The translations under genes and the position numbers were made by a program. Below are positions 7,539 to 15,702 of a DNA stretch of 30,053 nt, piece after piece. Every line of letters starts with the position of its first letter. Position 1 is the stretch's first letter. The notes below the pieces were generated by a model. It was not told the origin of the DNA. It searched no databases and worked only from the letters and a program-made list of their open reading frames with translations. The DNA is from Chloroflexota bacterium (GTDB lineage Bacteria > Chloroflexota > Dehalococcoidia > UBA2979). The stretch spans positions 1 to 30,053 of the forward strand of contig PAJB01000020.1 in NCBI GenBank assembly GCA_002710905.1. The letters run 5' to 3'.

Positions 7539-8475
7539 AGTGGAAATAATACTAGCAGCCATCATTTCGATGAGCGCTCCACTAGTGTTAGCAGTAGTCG
7601 GGGAGACAATATCCGAACGAGTAGGAATTGTGAACTTGTCTTTAGAGGGATCCTTGTTGATTACAGCCATGATAGGTTTTGCTGTAGCATCGATAACGGG
7701 TAGTGTTTTATTAGGATTCATCGCAGCAGCGCTATTAGGGGGAATAATAGCATTATTGATTTGTTTTGCTAATATCACTTTATATATAAATATGATTGCC
7801 GTGGGATTTACTTTGACGATATTGTTAGGCAAATTGAGTTCATATTTAGGTCAACCTTTTGTTAGGATTCCTGGCCCTTATGTTCCCCAAATTGAAGTTC
7901 CGTGGTTAGATGAAATTCCCATTATTGGTAAGGCAGTTATAGATCAAAATGTGGTGGTCTGGTTGTCTATTGCATCTATTATTATTGCATGGTGGTTTTT
8001 ATATAAAACGAAGTCTGGTCTTGCATTAAATGCGGTAGGAGAAAACCCATATTCAGCGGATGCCCGAGGCATTAATGTTAAATTCATAAAGTATTTCTAC
8101 GGTACTCTTGGAGGGGCAATCGTTGGAATGGCAGGAGCTTCATTCTCGCTACATTCGATATATGGATGGTCAAACGGACATACTTTAAATTATGGCTGGA
8201 TTTGTTTGGCTATAGTGATATTTGGTGGATGGAATCCTGTTCGAGGAGCTATAGGAGCATATGCTTTTGGTGGATTGCAAATCATGGCTTTGAAGTTACA
8301 AGGTGTGATATTCGGATTATCTCAGGTGCTTCCTTTGATTCCATTCCCACTGATGATAATGTCTCTAATATTGATACAATATAGCCAAGACAAGCAATTT
8401 ATACCTAATAGGGTTAGAAGTATATTGTTTGGTAATCAACCAGAACATTTAGGCAACACATTCAAAAGAAGGTAA
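7525..8475 (+). CDS. ABC transporter permease, second of the pair (nucleoside/simple sugar type)
   Basis: The second membrane subunit, 316 residues with about nine to ten hydrophobic segments. The segment ERVGIVNLSLEGSLLITAMIG matches the conserved region of NupC/YufQ-like permeases, and the LEG motif corresponds to the VEG of its partner. The coupling region is seen as GENPYSADARGINVKFIKYFYG, and the C-terminal part has the conserved GWICLAIVIFGGWNP block. It overlaps the first permease by 14 bp and is followed five bases later by the phosphoribosyltransferase gene, so transport and salvage are encoded on one message. Confidence 0.88.
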   Translation: MAIVEVEIILAAIISMSAPLVLAVVGETISERVGIVNLSLEGSLLITAMIGFAVASITGSVLLGFIAAALLGGIIALLICFANITLYINMIAVGFTLTILLGKLSSYLGQPFVRIPGPYVPQIEVPWLDEIPIIGKAVIDQNVVVWLSIASIIIAWWFLYKTKSGLALNAVGENPYSADARGINVKFIKYFYGTLGGAIVGMAGASFSLHSIYGWSNGHTLNYGWICLAIVIFGGWNPVRGAIGAYAFGGLQIMALKLQGVIFGLSQVLPLIPFPLMIMSLILIQYSQDKQFIPNRVRSILFGNQPEHLGNTFKRR

Positions 8476-8480
8476 GTTTT

Positions 8481-9035
8481 ATGAAGGATGTCCTGAGTCC
8501 TATAACTGAATTATGGGGAGAACAAGATATAGATAAAGCAATTAAAAGAATTGCTAGGGAAGTTGATGATACTTATTCACAGAATACGGTGGTTAATCTT
8601 ATACCCGTATTGACAGGAGCTCTTCTGTTTTCTGCTAAGCTGATTATTGAATTAGAAATCTTATCACCTGGTAAATGGAAAGTTATCCCAATAATGTCTA
8701 GCTCTTATTTCAACACTTATGAATCTGCAGAACCCGATATCATAATGGTTAGAGATTTTGAAAAACGATTGGATATCGAATCACCATGCTTAGTAATCGA
8801 TGATATTTTGGACTCAGGATTAACCATCTACAGAATTAAAGAGTTATTAGAAGGCCTTACAGGACAAAATTCGAGTGTAGCGGTTTTAGTTGATAAAACG
8901 ATCCATAGGAAGGTGTCGTTAAGCCCCGAGTTTTACGGATTTGGTTTAGATGATGACCTGTGGCTTGTAGGTTATGGTATGGATGATAAAGGCCTCTTCA
9001 GAGGGTTGAATTTTGTGGGATATGTTCAAGGTTAA
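8481..9035 (+). CDS. hpt: Hypoxanthine/guanine-type purine phosphoribosyltransferase
   Basis: A 184-residue cytosolic enzyme, the usual length for bacterial Hpt. It condenses a purine base (hypoxanthine, guanine or xanthine) with PRPP to give IMP, GMP or XMP. The PRPP-binding loop is VIDDILDSGLT (residues 105-115) with the two conserved acidic residues. The N-terminal segment PVLTGALLFSAKLI matches the pyrophosphate-binding region, LVDKTIHR supplies the purine-contacting lysine, and VGYGMDDKGLFRGLNFVGYV matches the conserved C-terminal block. AAGG lies about eight bases before the ATG. It follows the second permease by five bases, so imported base is probably trapped as a nucleotide. Choice among hypoxanthine, guanine and xanthine cannot be settled here. 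Confidence 0.87.
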   Translation: MKDVLSPITELWGEQDIDKAIKRIAREVDDTYSQNTVVNLIPVLTGALLFSAKLIIELEILSPGKWKVIPIMSSSYFNTYESAEPDIIMVRDFEKRLDIESPCLVIDDILDSGLTIYRIKELLEGLTGQNSSVAVLVDKTIHRKVSLSPEFYGFGLDDDLWLVGYGMDDKGLFRGLNFVGYVQG

Positions 9036-9036
9036 T

Positions 9037-10065
9037 TCAAATTTTTATAAATTGGCCTTTCTCTGATAATTCCGTAATATTTTGACAATTAAGGTATGTG
9101 CATGAAGATCTTAGTCCTCCTAACATCTGTCTAATGGTGTTATCTACAGGGCCTTTATTTTCCACAAGTTTAGATATTCCTTCTGCTGTTCTATATTCTG
9201 CTATACCATCATAGTGAGTGTTCATAGCTTCTTCTGAGCTCATGCCATAATATAGCCTGTATTCTTTTCCATTTTCTGTCACTGTAGGTGCTCCTCCTTC
9301 AGAATGGCCTGAGAGAATACCGCCGACCATTATAAAGTCTGAGCCCGCTACAAAAGCTTTGCCTAGGTCTCCTGATGCATTAATGCCACCATCAGATATT
9401 AGCAATACATTATTGGTTTTGGCTGATTGGGCACAGTCTAATATAGCCGACAATTGAGGATAACCAACTCCAGTTTCAATTGAAGTTGTGCACACGGATC
9501 CAGAACCGATGCCTAGTTTTACCCCATCGACTCCTGCGTTACCTAATAGCTCTACTCCTTCTGGAGTTACAACGTTGCCAGCAAATATGCCCACATCAGG
9601 GATTAAGCTTTTGAGATCTGAAATGAGGGACGCAAAGTGATCTATGTACCCATTGGGAACGTCAAGGACTATTATTTTCGCTTTGTGTCCAGTGCTATCA
9701 TAAATGTGGTTGAGATAGTCAGATATGTAATTTTTATTGTCTAACCCAAATGTAGGAAAGGCATATTGCATGTTTAAACCTAGGTCTATTTGATTGATCC
9801 AGTCTTCTGCTGACACGAATTTGCTGACAGCTGTACATATTTCAAATCTTTGTAAGCTTGACGCCATTTCTAAAGTGCCTATGTAATCCATGTTGGAGGC
9901 AATTATTGGAGTTCCTTGCCATACGACACCTGTTTTCAATATGAATTTAGTTGTGAGGCTGACAGATTTCCTAGAATTGATTTTTGAAAATTGAGGTACC
10001 AGGTATACGTCATTGAATCCTAGTTTGCGCTCATCAGATACGAATTTATTTTGTTTATTGGTCAT
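9037..10065 (-). CDS. guaC: GMP reductase
   Basis: This gene encodes NADPH-dependent GMP reductase, which deaminates GMP to IMP and so lets guanine compounds supply adenine nucleotides. The 342-residue product resembles E. coli GuaC through its length, including KLGFNDVYLVPQ near the start, PIIASNMDYIGT, FAGNVVTPEGVELL, the catalytic loop GIGSGSVCTTSIETGVGYPQLSA (Cys192), SDGGINASGDLGKAFVAGSDFIMVGG and LYYGMSSEEAMNTH. There is no CBS insertion, which sets it apart from most IMP dehydrogenases. ATG 10065 is preferred to an in-frame GTG at 10080 because GAGAGGTG lies about 12 bases before the ATG and nothing suitable precedes the GTG. It converges on the phosphoribosyltransferase gene with one base between stop codons. 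Confidence 0.9.
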   Translation of the reverse strand: MTNKQNKFVSDERKLGFNDVYLVPQFSKINSRKSVSLTTKFILKTGVVWQGTPIIASNMDYIGTLEMASSLQRFEICTAVSKFVSAEDWINQIDLGLNMQYAFPTFGLDNKNYISDYLNHIYDSTGHKAKIIVLDVPNGYIDHFASLISDLKSLIPDVGIFAGNVVTPEGVELLGNAGVDGVKLGIGSGSVCTTSIETGVGYPQLSAILDCAQSAKTNNVLLISDGGINASGDLGKAFVAGSDFIMVGGILSGHSEGGAPTVTENGKEYRLYYGMSSEEAMNTHYDGIAEYRTAEGISKLVENKGPVDNTIRQMLGGLRSSCTYLNCQNITELSEKGQFIKI

Positions 10066-10145
10066 AATTTTAGATTTCACCTCTCAAACTAAATGATTTT
10101 ACTCTATTAAATATTCTCCTTTCAATAAATTCTAATAAATAAGAG

Positions 10146-10190
10146 TTGAATCGAATCTGTAATTAAGGTTTAATAAGAGTACACAGTGTA
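10146..10190 (+). promoter_or_regulatory. Putative promoter and overlapping palindrome for the molybdenum hydroxylase
   Basis: TTGAAT (10146-10151) and TTTAAT (10169-10174) are separated by 17 bases, a reasonable sigma-70-like pair. Just downstream, at the expected transcription start, lies the 5-1-5 palindrome TACACAGTGTA (10180-10190), well placed for a repressor. The gene starts at 10215 behind AGAGGA. Both elements are short and could be chance in AT-rich DNA. Confidence 0.35.
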
Positions 10191-10214
10191 GATTTTGTTT
10201 TAAGAGAGGATGTT

Positions 10215-12530
10215 ATGGTAGGTTATAAACCTAATGTAGTTTTATCTAATATTGAATTTGATGTAGTAGGTACGAGGCCAGTTAGGCATGATGGTCCCGA
10301 TAAAGTAATGGGAAGAGCAAGATATGCTGCTGATATACATTTGCCTGGTACTCTTGTAGGGAAAGTCCTTAGGAGCCCCCATGGACATGCTAGGATCAAA
10401 GGAATAGATGCTTCTAAAGCTCTCGCTTTAGAAGGGGTTAAAGCGATTGTAACTGCTGATGATTTTCCAGATGTTTCGGCTGCAGTAACCGATCAATCGG
10501 AAGGCTCTACAGTTAATTACGGATTTTATAGCCGTAACACAATAGCCCGAGAGAAAGCTTTGTATAAAGGACATGCCGTTGCTGCAGTAGCAGCGGTTAC
10601 CGCAGAAATTGCGGATCAGGCTTTGGAACTTATAGAAGTGGATTATGAAGTTTTGCAGCCGGTATTTACCGCTGAAGCGGCGATGGAAAAAGGAGCACCA
10701 GTACTTCATGAAAGATTAGTGACATTAAGTAGTCCAGCCCAGAGAGCAGGTGGATATTCGTCTGGAGATTCCGGAGATGGCACTAATGTATCTAATCGCT
10801 TTGAATTTACTATGGGTGATGTGGATGCTGCTTTTAAAGAGTCTGACTTCATTGTGGAGCAAGAATACAGAACCAAACAAGTTCACCAAGGGTATATAGA
10901 ACCTCATTCTGCAACAGCGCAATGGAATGTAGACGGTACTGTAACCATTTGGTGTAGTAGTCAGGGTCATTTCTCCCTGAGAGATCATACATCTAGAGTA
11001 CTCGGAGTACCTGTATCCAAGATTAAAATCATTCCTATGGAAATAGGAGGAGGTTTTGGAGGTAAAGGTCAAAGTGGCATGTATTTGGAGCCAGTTGTAG
11101 TTGCTTTGTCTAGACAAGCCGGATTACCAGTCAAGATATCAATGACCAGAAAAGAAGTTTTTGAAGGAACAGGTCCTACTTCTGGAACAATAATTAAAGT
11201 AAAAATGGGAGCAACAAAAACCGGTGAAATGCTTGCTGCTCAGGCACACCTTATATACGAAGCTGGGGCATTTCCAGGTTCTCCTGTGCCATCAGGTTGC
11301 CGTACGATGTTTGCACCCTATCAAATTTCTAATGCTTACATCGAAGGGATAGATGTATGTATCAATGTACAAAAATCCGCAGCATATCGAGCTCCTGGTT
11401 CCCCAGCGGCCTGTTTTGCTGCCGAACAGGTTATTGATTTGTTGGCAATAGAAATAGGAATGGACCCCCTGGAATTCAGATTGAAAAATGCTGCTAAAGA
11501 AGGATCTAGGCAGCCAACTGGACCTATTTATAGGAAAATAGGATTGATTGAATGTCTAAATGCAGCCCAGCAACATGATCATTGGAATACTCCTCTGACA
11601 TCTCCAAATCAAGGCAGAGGTGTTGCTGTTGGGGCTTGGTTTAATAATTCTGGTCCGGCTAGCGCAGTAGCTAGCGTTAATCCTGACGGTACTATAGGTT
11701 TAGTCGAAGGAGCTCCAGATATCGGAGGTAGTCGCACAGCTATGGCCATGCATGTAGCCGAAGTCTTAGGTTTGCCTGTAGAGGATGTTAACCCGAGTGT
11801 TGCTGACACTGATTCTATTGGGTACAGTTCTGGGGCCGGTGGTAGCGGAGTAACATTCAAAATGGGTACAGCCTGTTATTTAGCCGCTGAAGACGTCAAG
11901 CAACAATTGATTGAGAGAGCTGCTAAGATTTGGGAAGTGGACGCAGAAGACGTTGAGTATGTTAAATCTGAATTGCATCATAAGTCTGATCCTGAATTGA
12001 AAATGACGTTCACTGAACTAGCTAGGAGACTCAATGGTACAGGCGGACCTATAGTAGGAAGAGGGACTGCCAATCCTGGTCAAGTCGGAAATGCTTTCTG
12101 CGTAAATATTGTTGACGTAGAAGTAGATCCGGATACAGGTAAGACAGATATTTTGAGATTTACGGCCATCCAAGATGTGGGTAAAGCTATACATCCTAGT
12201 TACGTAGAAGGACAGATTCAAGGTGCCTCTGTTCAAGGGATTGGATGGGCTTTAAATGAGGAATACTTTTATGGTGATCAAGGCCAGATGTTGAATGCTA
12301 GCTTCTTGGATTATAGAATGCCTACAAGTTTAGATTTGCCTATGATAGATACGGTTATAGTAGAGGTCGAAAATCCAGGTCATCCAATGGGTGTAAGAGG
12401 TGTAGGAGAAGTTAGCTTAGTACCTCCTATGGCTGCTGTTGCTAATGCGATTGCAGACGCTGTTGACATTAGACCGAATCAATTACCCATGAACCCTAAT
12501 GTCGTCTTGACTTCTATTCTAGAAAAATAA
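10215..12530 (+). CDS. Xanthine dehydrogenase family molybdopterin-binding subunit, unaccompanied
   Basis: The large catalytic subunit of a molybdenum hydroxylase (771 residues, normal length), which inserts a water-derived oxygen into an N-heterocycle, aldehyde or CoA-thioester aromatic. The a/b hammerhead domain spans about residues 20-150 (GPDKVMGRARYAADIHLPG). The molybdopterin domain follows, with GGGFGGK (278-284), YRAPG (391-395) and the catalytic-glutamate motif GVRGVGE (Glu732). YRAPG differs from the AYRCSFR of true CO dehydrogenase, arguing against CO oxidation. AGAGGA precedes the ATG. The FAD and 2Fe-2S subunits such an enzyme needs for electron transfer are absent from the flanks. 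Purine salvage genes upstream make xanthine or hypoxanthine a possible substrate, but 4-hydroxybenzoyl-CoA reductase-like or isoquinoline-oxidoreductase-like roles remain open. Confidence 0.87.
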   Translation: MVGYKPNVVLSNIEFDVVGTRPVRHDGPDKVMGRARYAADIHLPGTLVGKVLRSPHGHARIKGIDASKALALEGVKAIVTADDFPDVSAAVTDQSEGSTVNYGFYSRNTIAREKALYKGHAVAAVAAVTAEIADQALELIEVDYEVLQPVFTAEAAMEKGAPVLHERLVTLSSPAQRAGGYSSGDSGDGTNVSNRFEFTMGDVDAAFKESDFIVEQEYRTKQVHQGYIEPHSATAQWNVDGTVTIWCSSQGHFSLRDHTSRVLGVPVSKIKIIPMEIGGGFGGKGQSGMYLEPVVVALSRQAGLPVKISMTRKEVFEGTGPTSGTIIKVKMGATKTGEMLAAQAHLIYEAGAFPGSPVPSGCRTMFAPYQISNAYIEGIDVCINVQKSAAYRAPGSPAACFAAEQVIDLLAIEIGMDPLEFRLKNAAKEGSRQPTGPIYRKIGLIECLNAAQQHDHWNTPLTSPNQGRGVAVGAWFNNSGPASAVASVNPDGTIGLVEGAPDIGGSRTAMAMHVAEVLGLPVEDVNPSVADTDSIGYSSGAGGSGVTFKMGTACYLAAEDVKQQLIERAAKIWEVDAEDVEYVKSELHHKSDPELKMTFTELARRLNGTGGPIVGRGTANPGQVGNAFCVNIVDVEVDPDTGKTDILRFTAIQDVGKAIHPSYVEGQIQGASVQGIGWALNEEYFYGDQGQMLNASFLDYRMPTSLDLPMIDTVIVEVENPGHPMGVRGVGEVSLVPPMAAVANAIADAVDIRPNQLPMNPNVVLTSILEK

Positions 12531-12538
12531 ACTAGTTA

Positions 12539-12578
12539 ATATGCAGGGTCCAATTTAAAATGTTTGGACTCTGCATAT
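12539..12578. terminator. Stem-loop between convergent genes, probable bidirectional terminator
   Basis: Arms 12539-12553 and 12564-12578 pair over 15 positions, all Watson-Crick apart from one central G-T (ATATGCAG-G-GTCCAA with TTGGAC-T-CTGCATAT), closing a 10-base AT-rich loop. It lies 8 bp after the molybdenum hydroxylase stop and 8 bp before the end of the opposing flavoprotein gene. T-rich stretches flank it, though no long uninterrupted T run follows directly. Confidence 0.7.
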
Positions 12579-12586
12579 CTATATGT

Positions 12587-14287
12587 TCAACTTCTATCGA
12601 TCAGATGGTCCATCCCATCGTTGGTCATGTTGTCTAGGAAGACTCGTTTCTTGGGCTGTCGTGAATTCGCAAATTCAGATATGGCTTCATCCGCATATAA
12701 GATATGGATGGTGTCGTATGTATTTTTTAAGATTTGGCTATGACGGTCTAAGGGATAACTATTAAGAATATAATTTGCTATTGTACGTATACTATCGACC
12801 CCATTTATGTGACTTAATATTTCTTTGACCAGTTGACTACAAGGTATTCCTTCGGGGTTGGTATTAGTTATAAGAGTGTCGGATTTTATGAATTCTCCTT
12901 GACCCAGAATGTATTGATTAGTGACTTTAACTGAAGGATTTAGTTTGGGTATTAATCCCCAAAAATCTTTAAGAGTTTCTGGTTTGCTGGGGTCCAGTTT
13001 GGATAAAAATGATGTCCGGTCTATCCTAGACTGCTCTACCCATTGAACGCTGTCAGTAAAACTTTGAGGCATTAGTCCTTTTGTTAAAACAGCTCTCTCG
13101 TAACCATGAGGGGGTTGCCCCGCGACAGCTCTTATAAAAGCATGGCGTGAGGTATAGTTATTGAATTCAGGTAGAATTTTCCGAGCTTCCCAAAAATATG
13201 AATCATTAATTAAATTACTTGAGTAGAAAAGTTTCGCCATTTCTCTAAAATGATTGTATTCCTTGAAATAGAGTTGCTGGTAGCTACTACCTACTTGTTC
13301 GTAATCAAAAGGATGCTTTGCTATGGTTTTCACGTATGAGGATGCTAGTACCGCTCCCATCATCGCCATATGTACTCCAGATGAAAACAGAGGATCTATA
13401 AAGCATGCAGCGTCACCTACCTGCACGTAATTTGGTCCGTAAAGTTTAGAGCATTTGTAGGACCAGTCTTTTGTAACTTTAGGTGTGCCTGTGATTTGAG
13501 AACCAGACAGCATTTTCTTAACTTTATCCGATTTATTCAGTTCAGATAAGTAAAACTGCGTCACGCCTATATCTGCTAGTTTATGTTGGATGGCATGACT
13601 GTCTACTACTATTCCTACACTAGCTAGCTTCTCTGATAACGGAATTACCCATATCCAACCACCCTCATATGACTCTATAAATATATTGTTCGTATCAGGT
13701 TCTGGTAAAAGCTGGATGTCTGAATAGTAGGCATATACAGATAAATTTTGGAAGGAGGTATCCCATTCACGAGTTTGCAGGTCTTGGCCTAACAGGCAGT
13801 GTTGCCCACTAGCATCTATCAAATATTCGACATTAATAGATTCTTTTTGTGAATCTTTCTCAATTTCAATATTTGACACTGAGCCTTCAGTAAAATTAAC
13901 GAGATTTACATTTGTGCTTTCGTATACATTAACTCCATGTAGTTTTGCGTTATCAAGTAATATCTTATCAAATATTGGTCTAGATACTTGATAGGAGTGC
14001 GGATATGTTTTGTTGGTTTCAGCAAAGTACCAGCTCCAAGGCTCTTTGTCTGAACCCCATACCATAGTCGCGCCATATTTTTTTAGGAATCCTGCATCTT
14101 CTACTTGTTTGGAAACACCTAATTCTTCAAGGATAGGCAAACTGGCAGGTAATAATGATTCCCCAATATGATCTCGAGGGAATTTCTCACGTTCAAATAA
14201 ATCGACAGAGTATCCTTGCTTGGTTAACATTGTAGCGGCGGTTGAACCAGCAGGTCCTCCTCCAATAATGGTTATTTTATTACTCAT
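12587..14287 (-). CDS. Flavin-dependent halogenase-like FAD protein with PqqD-like C-terminal domain
   Basis: A 566-residue FAD protein of the tryptophan halogenase/geranylgeranyl reductase superfamily. Visible are the dinucleotide motif GGGPAGS (9-15), PRDHIGESLLP (37-47), KYGATMVWG (70-78, where Lys70 may correspond to the catalytic lysine of PltA/CmlS-like halogenases), the halogenase motif WIWVIP (211-216) and FIDPLFSSGVHMA (297-309). If active it would need a partner flavin reductase, not found here, and would chlorinate or brominate a small or carrier-bound aromatic. Residues about 485-537 (LVKEILSHINGVDSIRTIANYI and following helices) resemble a PqqD-like winged-helix domain, which binds peptides or acts as a tether in other systems. 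It is last in the transketolase operon, eight bases after the VOC gene. A non-halogenating oxidoreductase is a real alternative. Confidence 0.65.
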   Translation of the reverse strand: MSNKITIIGGGPAGSTAATMLTKQGYSVDLFEREKFPRDHIGESLLPASLPILEELGVSKQVEDAGFLKKYGATMVWGSDKEPWSWYFAETNKTYPHSYQVSRPIFDKILLDNAKLHGVNVYESTNVNLVNFTEGSVSNIEIEKDSQKESINVEYLIDASGQHCLLGQDLQTREWDTSFQNLSVYAYYSDIQLLPEPDTNNIFIESYEGGWIWVIPLSEKLASVGIVVDSHAIQHKLADIGVTQFYLSELNKSDKVKKMLSGSQITGTPKVTKDWSYKCSKLYGPNYVQVGDAACFIDPLFSSGVHMAMMGAVLASSYVKTIAKHPFDYEQVGSSYQQLYFKEYNHFREMAKLFYSSNLINDSYFWEARKILPEFNNYTSRHAFIRAVAGQPPHGYERAVLTKGLMPQSFTDSVQWVEQSRIDRTSFLSKLDPSKPETLKDFWGLIPKLNPSVKVTNQYILGQGEFIKSDTLITNTNPEGIPCSQLVKEILSHINGVDSIRTIANYILNSYPLDRHSQILKNTYDTIHILYADEAISEFANSRQPKKRVFLDNMTNDGMDHLIDRS

Positions 14288-14295
14288 TTTTTAGA

Positions 14296-14748
14296 TTACT
14301 CGAATTGCACTAATATACCATCAGGGTCATACACAAAGAACGTACGGATGAGACCGTTCGTATCTCTAAAGTCTGATTCGTTCCCAGCGAGTTTTACCCC
14401 GTTAGAAAGAAATTCTTTGATAGTCGCATCTAAGTCTTTGACCTTAAAAGATAGGTGGGTTATGCCAACTTGATCAAGTTTAATTGGGTTTTGGTCAATT
14501 TTGTCATCAGGATGGGAAGTTAATACGAGGAAAGGTATAGTGTCAGACTCACTCATATAGATATTAGCGACTGTTCTGTGGTTGTGGACAGATTGATACA
14601 TGTGGTTTGATTGGGATCCAGGCCTATTTAGCATTTCTTGAGTTTGTTGCATTTTTACGTTAAACCCTAGCAAATCTCTATAGAATTCCAAAGATTTTTC
14701 CAAATTGTTCACGCATTTCGCGATGTGAGCTACGTGTGTTATTTCCAT
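14296..14748 (-). CDS. VOC-superfamily protein (glyoxalase/dioxygenase fold)
   Basis: A 150-residue protein with two beta-alpha-beta-beta-beta modules of the vicinal oxygen chelate fold. The first module begins HVAHIAKCVNNLEKSLEFYRDLLGF and the second begins GITHLSFKVKDLDATIKEF. Candidate metal ligands are His8, His98 and Glu150, at the positions where metal-using VOC enzymes place them; the C-terminal YDPDGILVQFE is typical. Members include glyoxalase I, methylmalonyl-CoA epimerase, ring-cleaving dioxygenases and resistance proteins, and no single reaction can be chosen. AGAGGGA lies just before the ATG. It is 17 bp after the 6-phosphogluconate dehydrogenase gene and 8 bp before the halogenase-like gene, and so may act on the same small molecule as the latter. 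Confidence 0.8.
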   Translation of the reverse strand: MEITHVAHIAKCVNNLEKSLEFYRDLLGFNVKMQQTQEMLNRPGSQSNHMYQSVHNHRTVANIYMSESDTIPFLVLTSHPDDKIDQNPIKLDQVGITHLSFKVKDLDATIKEFLSNGVKLAGNESDFRDTNGLIRTFFVYDPDGILVQFE

Positions 14749-14765
14749 ATTCCCTCTCGCTATGT

Positions 14766-15671
14766 TCAGTTTTTATGTATGGTGTGCCCACCAAAATAGT
14801 TTCTCATAACAGCTAATAGTTTAGCTCCAAATGGGCTTGTTTGCCTTGAGCGAAACCTCTGTTGCAGTGATGCGGTTATCACTGGTAATGGTATACCTAA
14901 ACGTATTGACTCGGTCACGGTCCATCTACCTTCGCCCGAATCTTCTACGTAAGGTTTAACGTCTGTTAACTTGCTGTCATCTTTTAACGATTGGTGGATT
15001 AGATCTAATAACCAGGACCTAATCACACTACCGTTTGACCAAATTTTGGATACTTCTTCCAAGTTATAGCTGTATTCATCTGAAGAATTTAAGAGTTCAA
15101 AACCTTCTGCGTAGGATTCCATTAGAGCATATTCGACGCCGTTATGTACCATTTTTAAGTAATGTCCAGCTCCTGTATGTCCGACGTAGGCATATCCTGA
15201 ACGTCCGTTGGCTGCTAAGGATTCAAAGACAGTATCCATTTCGAGGAAAGCGCTTTTATCGCCACCTATCATTAAGCTATACCCTTCATTCAGTCCCCAA
15301 ATTCCCCCACTAGTGCCTACATCAAGAAACCGGATTTGTTTATCAAGGAGAACCTTTCCTAATTCAATGGTATCGGGATAATGGTTATTTCCACCATCGA
15401 TAATTATGTCTTCTGGATCAACTAAATTGGATAGTGTTTTGATTGTAATTTGAGTAGTGAGACCATGGGGAACCATGACCCATATTTTTCGTGGTTTAGA
15501 TAGTTTTGATACCAGATCTTCCAATGAAGAGCTAGATATGGCACCTTGGAAAACATATTGATCCATGGTGGTTTGGTCTGTGTCATAGCAAAAAACTTGG
15601 TGGCCATGGCGCATCAATCTTGTTGCCATATTTCCGCCCATCTTGCCTAATCCTACCATTGCTATTTGCAT
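14766..15671 (-). CDS. gndA: 6-phosphogluconate dehydrogenase, short NAD-type (GndA/YqeC-like)
   Basis: This enzyme oxidatively decarboxylates 6-phosphogluconate to ribulose 5-phosphate. At 301 residues it belongs to the short class rather than the 470-residue NADP enzyme. The Rossmann motif GLGKMGGNM is at 7-15. An aspartate ends the second strand (CYDTDQ, Asp30) where NADP enzymes have an Asn-Arg-Thr, so NAD is the likely cofactor. The substrate motif TSGGIWGLNEGY (120-131) and catalytic block KMVHNGVEYALME (Lys173, His176, Asn177, Glu180) are intact. The late segment RFRSRQTSPFGAKLLAVMRNYFGGH matches the short class. AAGGA precedes the ATG. It is 31 bp downstream of transketolase in the same operon, a natural pentose phosphate pairing. 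Confidence 0.9.
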   Translation of the reverse strand: MQIAMVGLGKMGGNMATRLMRHGHQVFCYDTDQTTMDQYVFQGAISSSSLEDLVSKLSKPRKIWVMVPHGLTTQITIKTLSNLVDPEDIIIDGGNNHYPDTIELGKVLLDKQIRFLDVGTSGGIWGLNEGYSLMIGGDKSAFLEMDTVFESLAANGRSGYAYVGHTGAGHYLKMVHNGVEYALMESYAEGFELLNSSDEYSYNLEEVSKIWSNGSVIRSWLLDLIHQSLKDDSKLTDVKPYVEDSGEGRWTVTESIRLGIPLPVITASLQQRFRSRQTSPFGAKLLAVMRNYFGGHTIHKN

Positions 15672-15702
15672 TCAACATTCCTTGAGTAAAAGTCTTTCGA
15701 AT

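Noticed and set aside
9037..10065. IMP dehydrogenase
   Set aside because: It has no CBS domain insertion, the length is that of GMP reductase, and the sequence follows GuaC through to the C-terminal GGLRSSCTY block.
10215..12530. Aerobic CO dehydrogenase large subunit (CoxL)
   Set aside because: The active-site loop reads YRAPG rather than the AYRCSFR of form I enzymes, and no CoxM/CoxS genes flank it.
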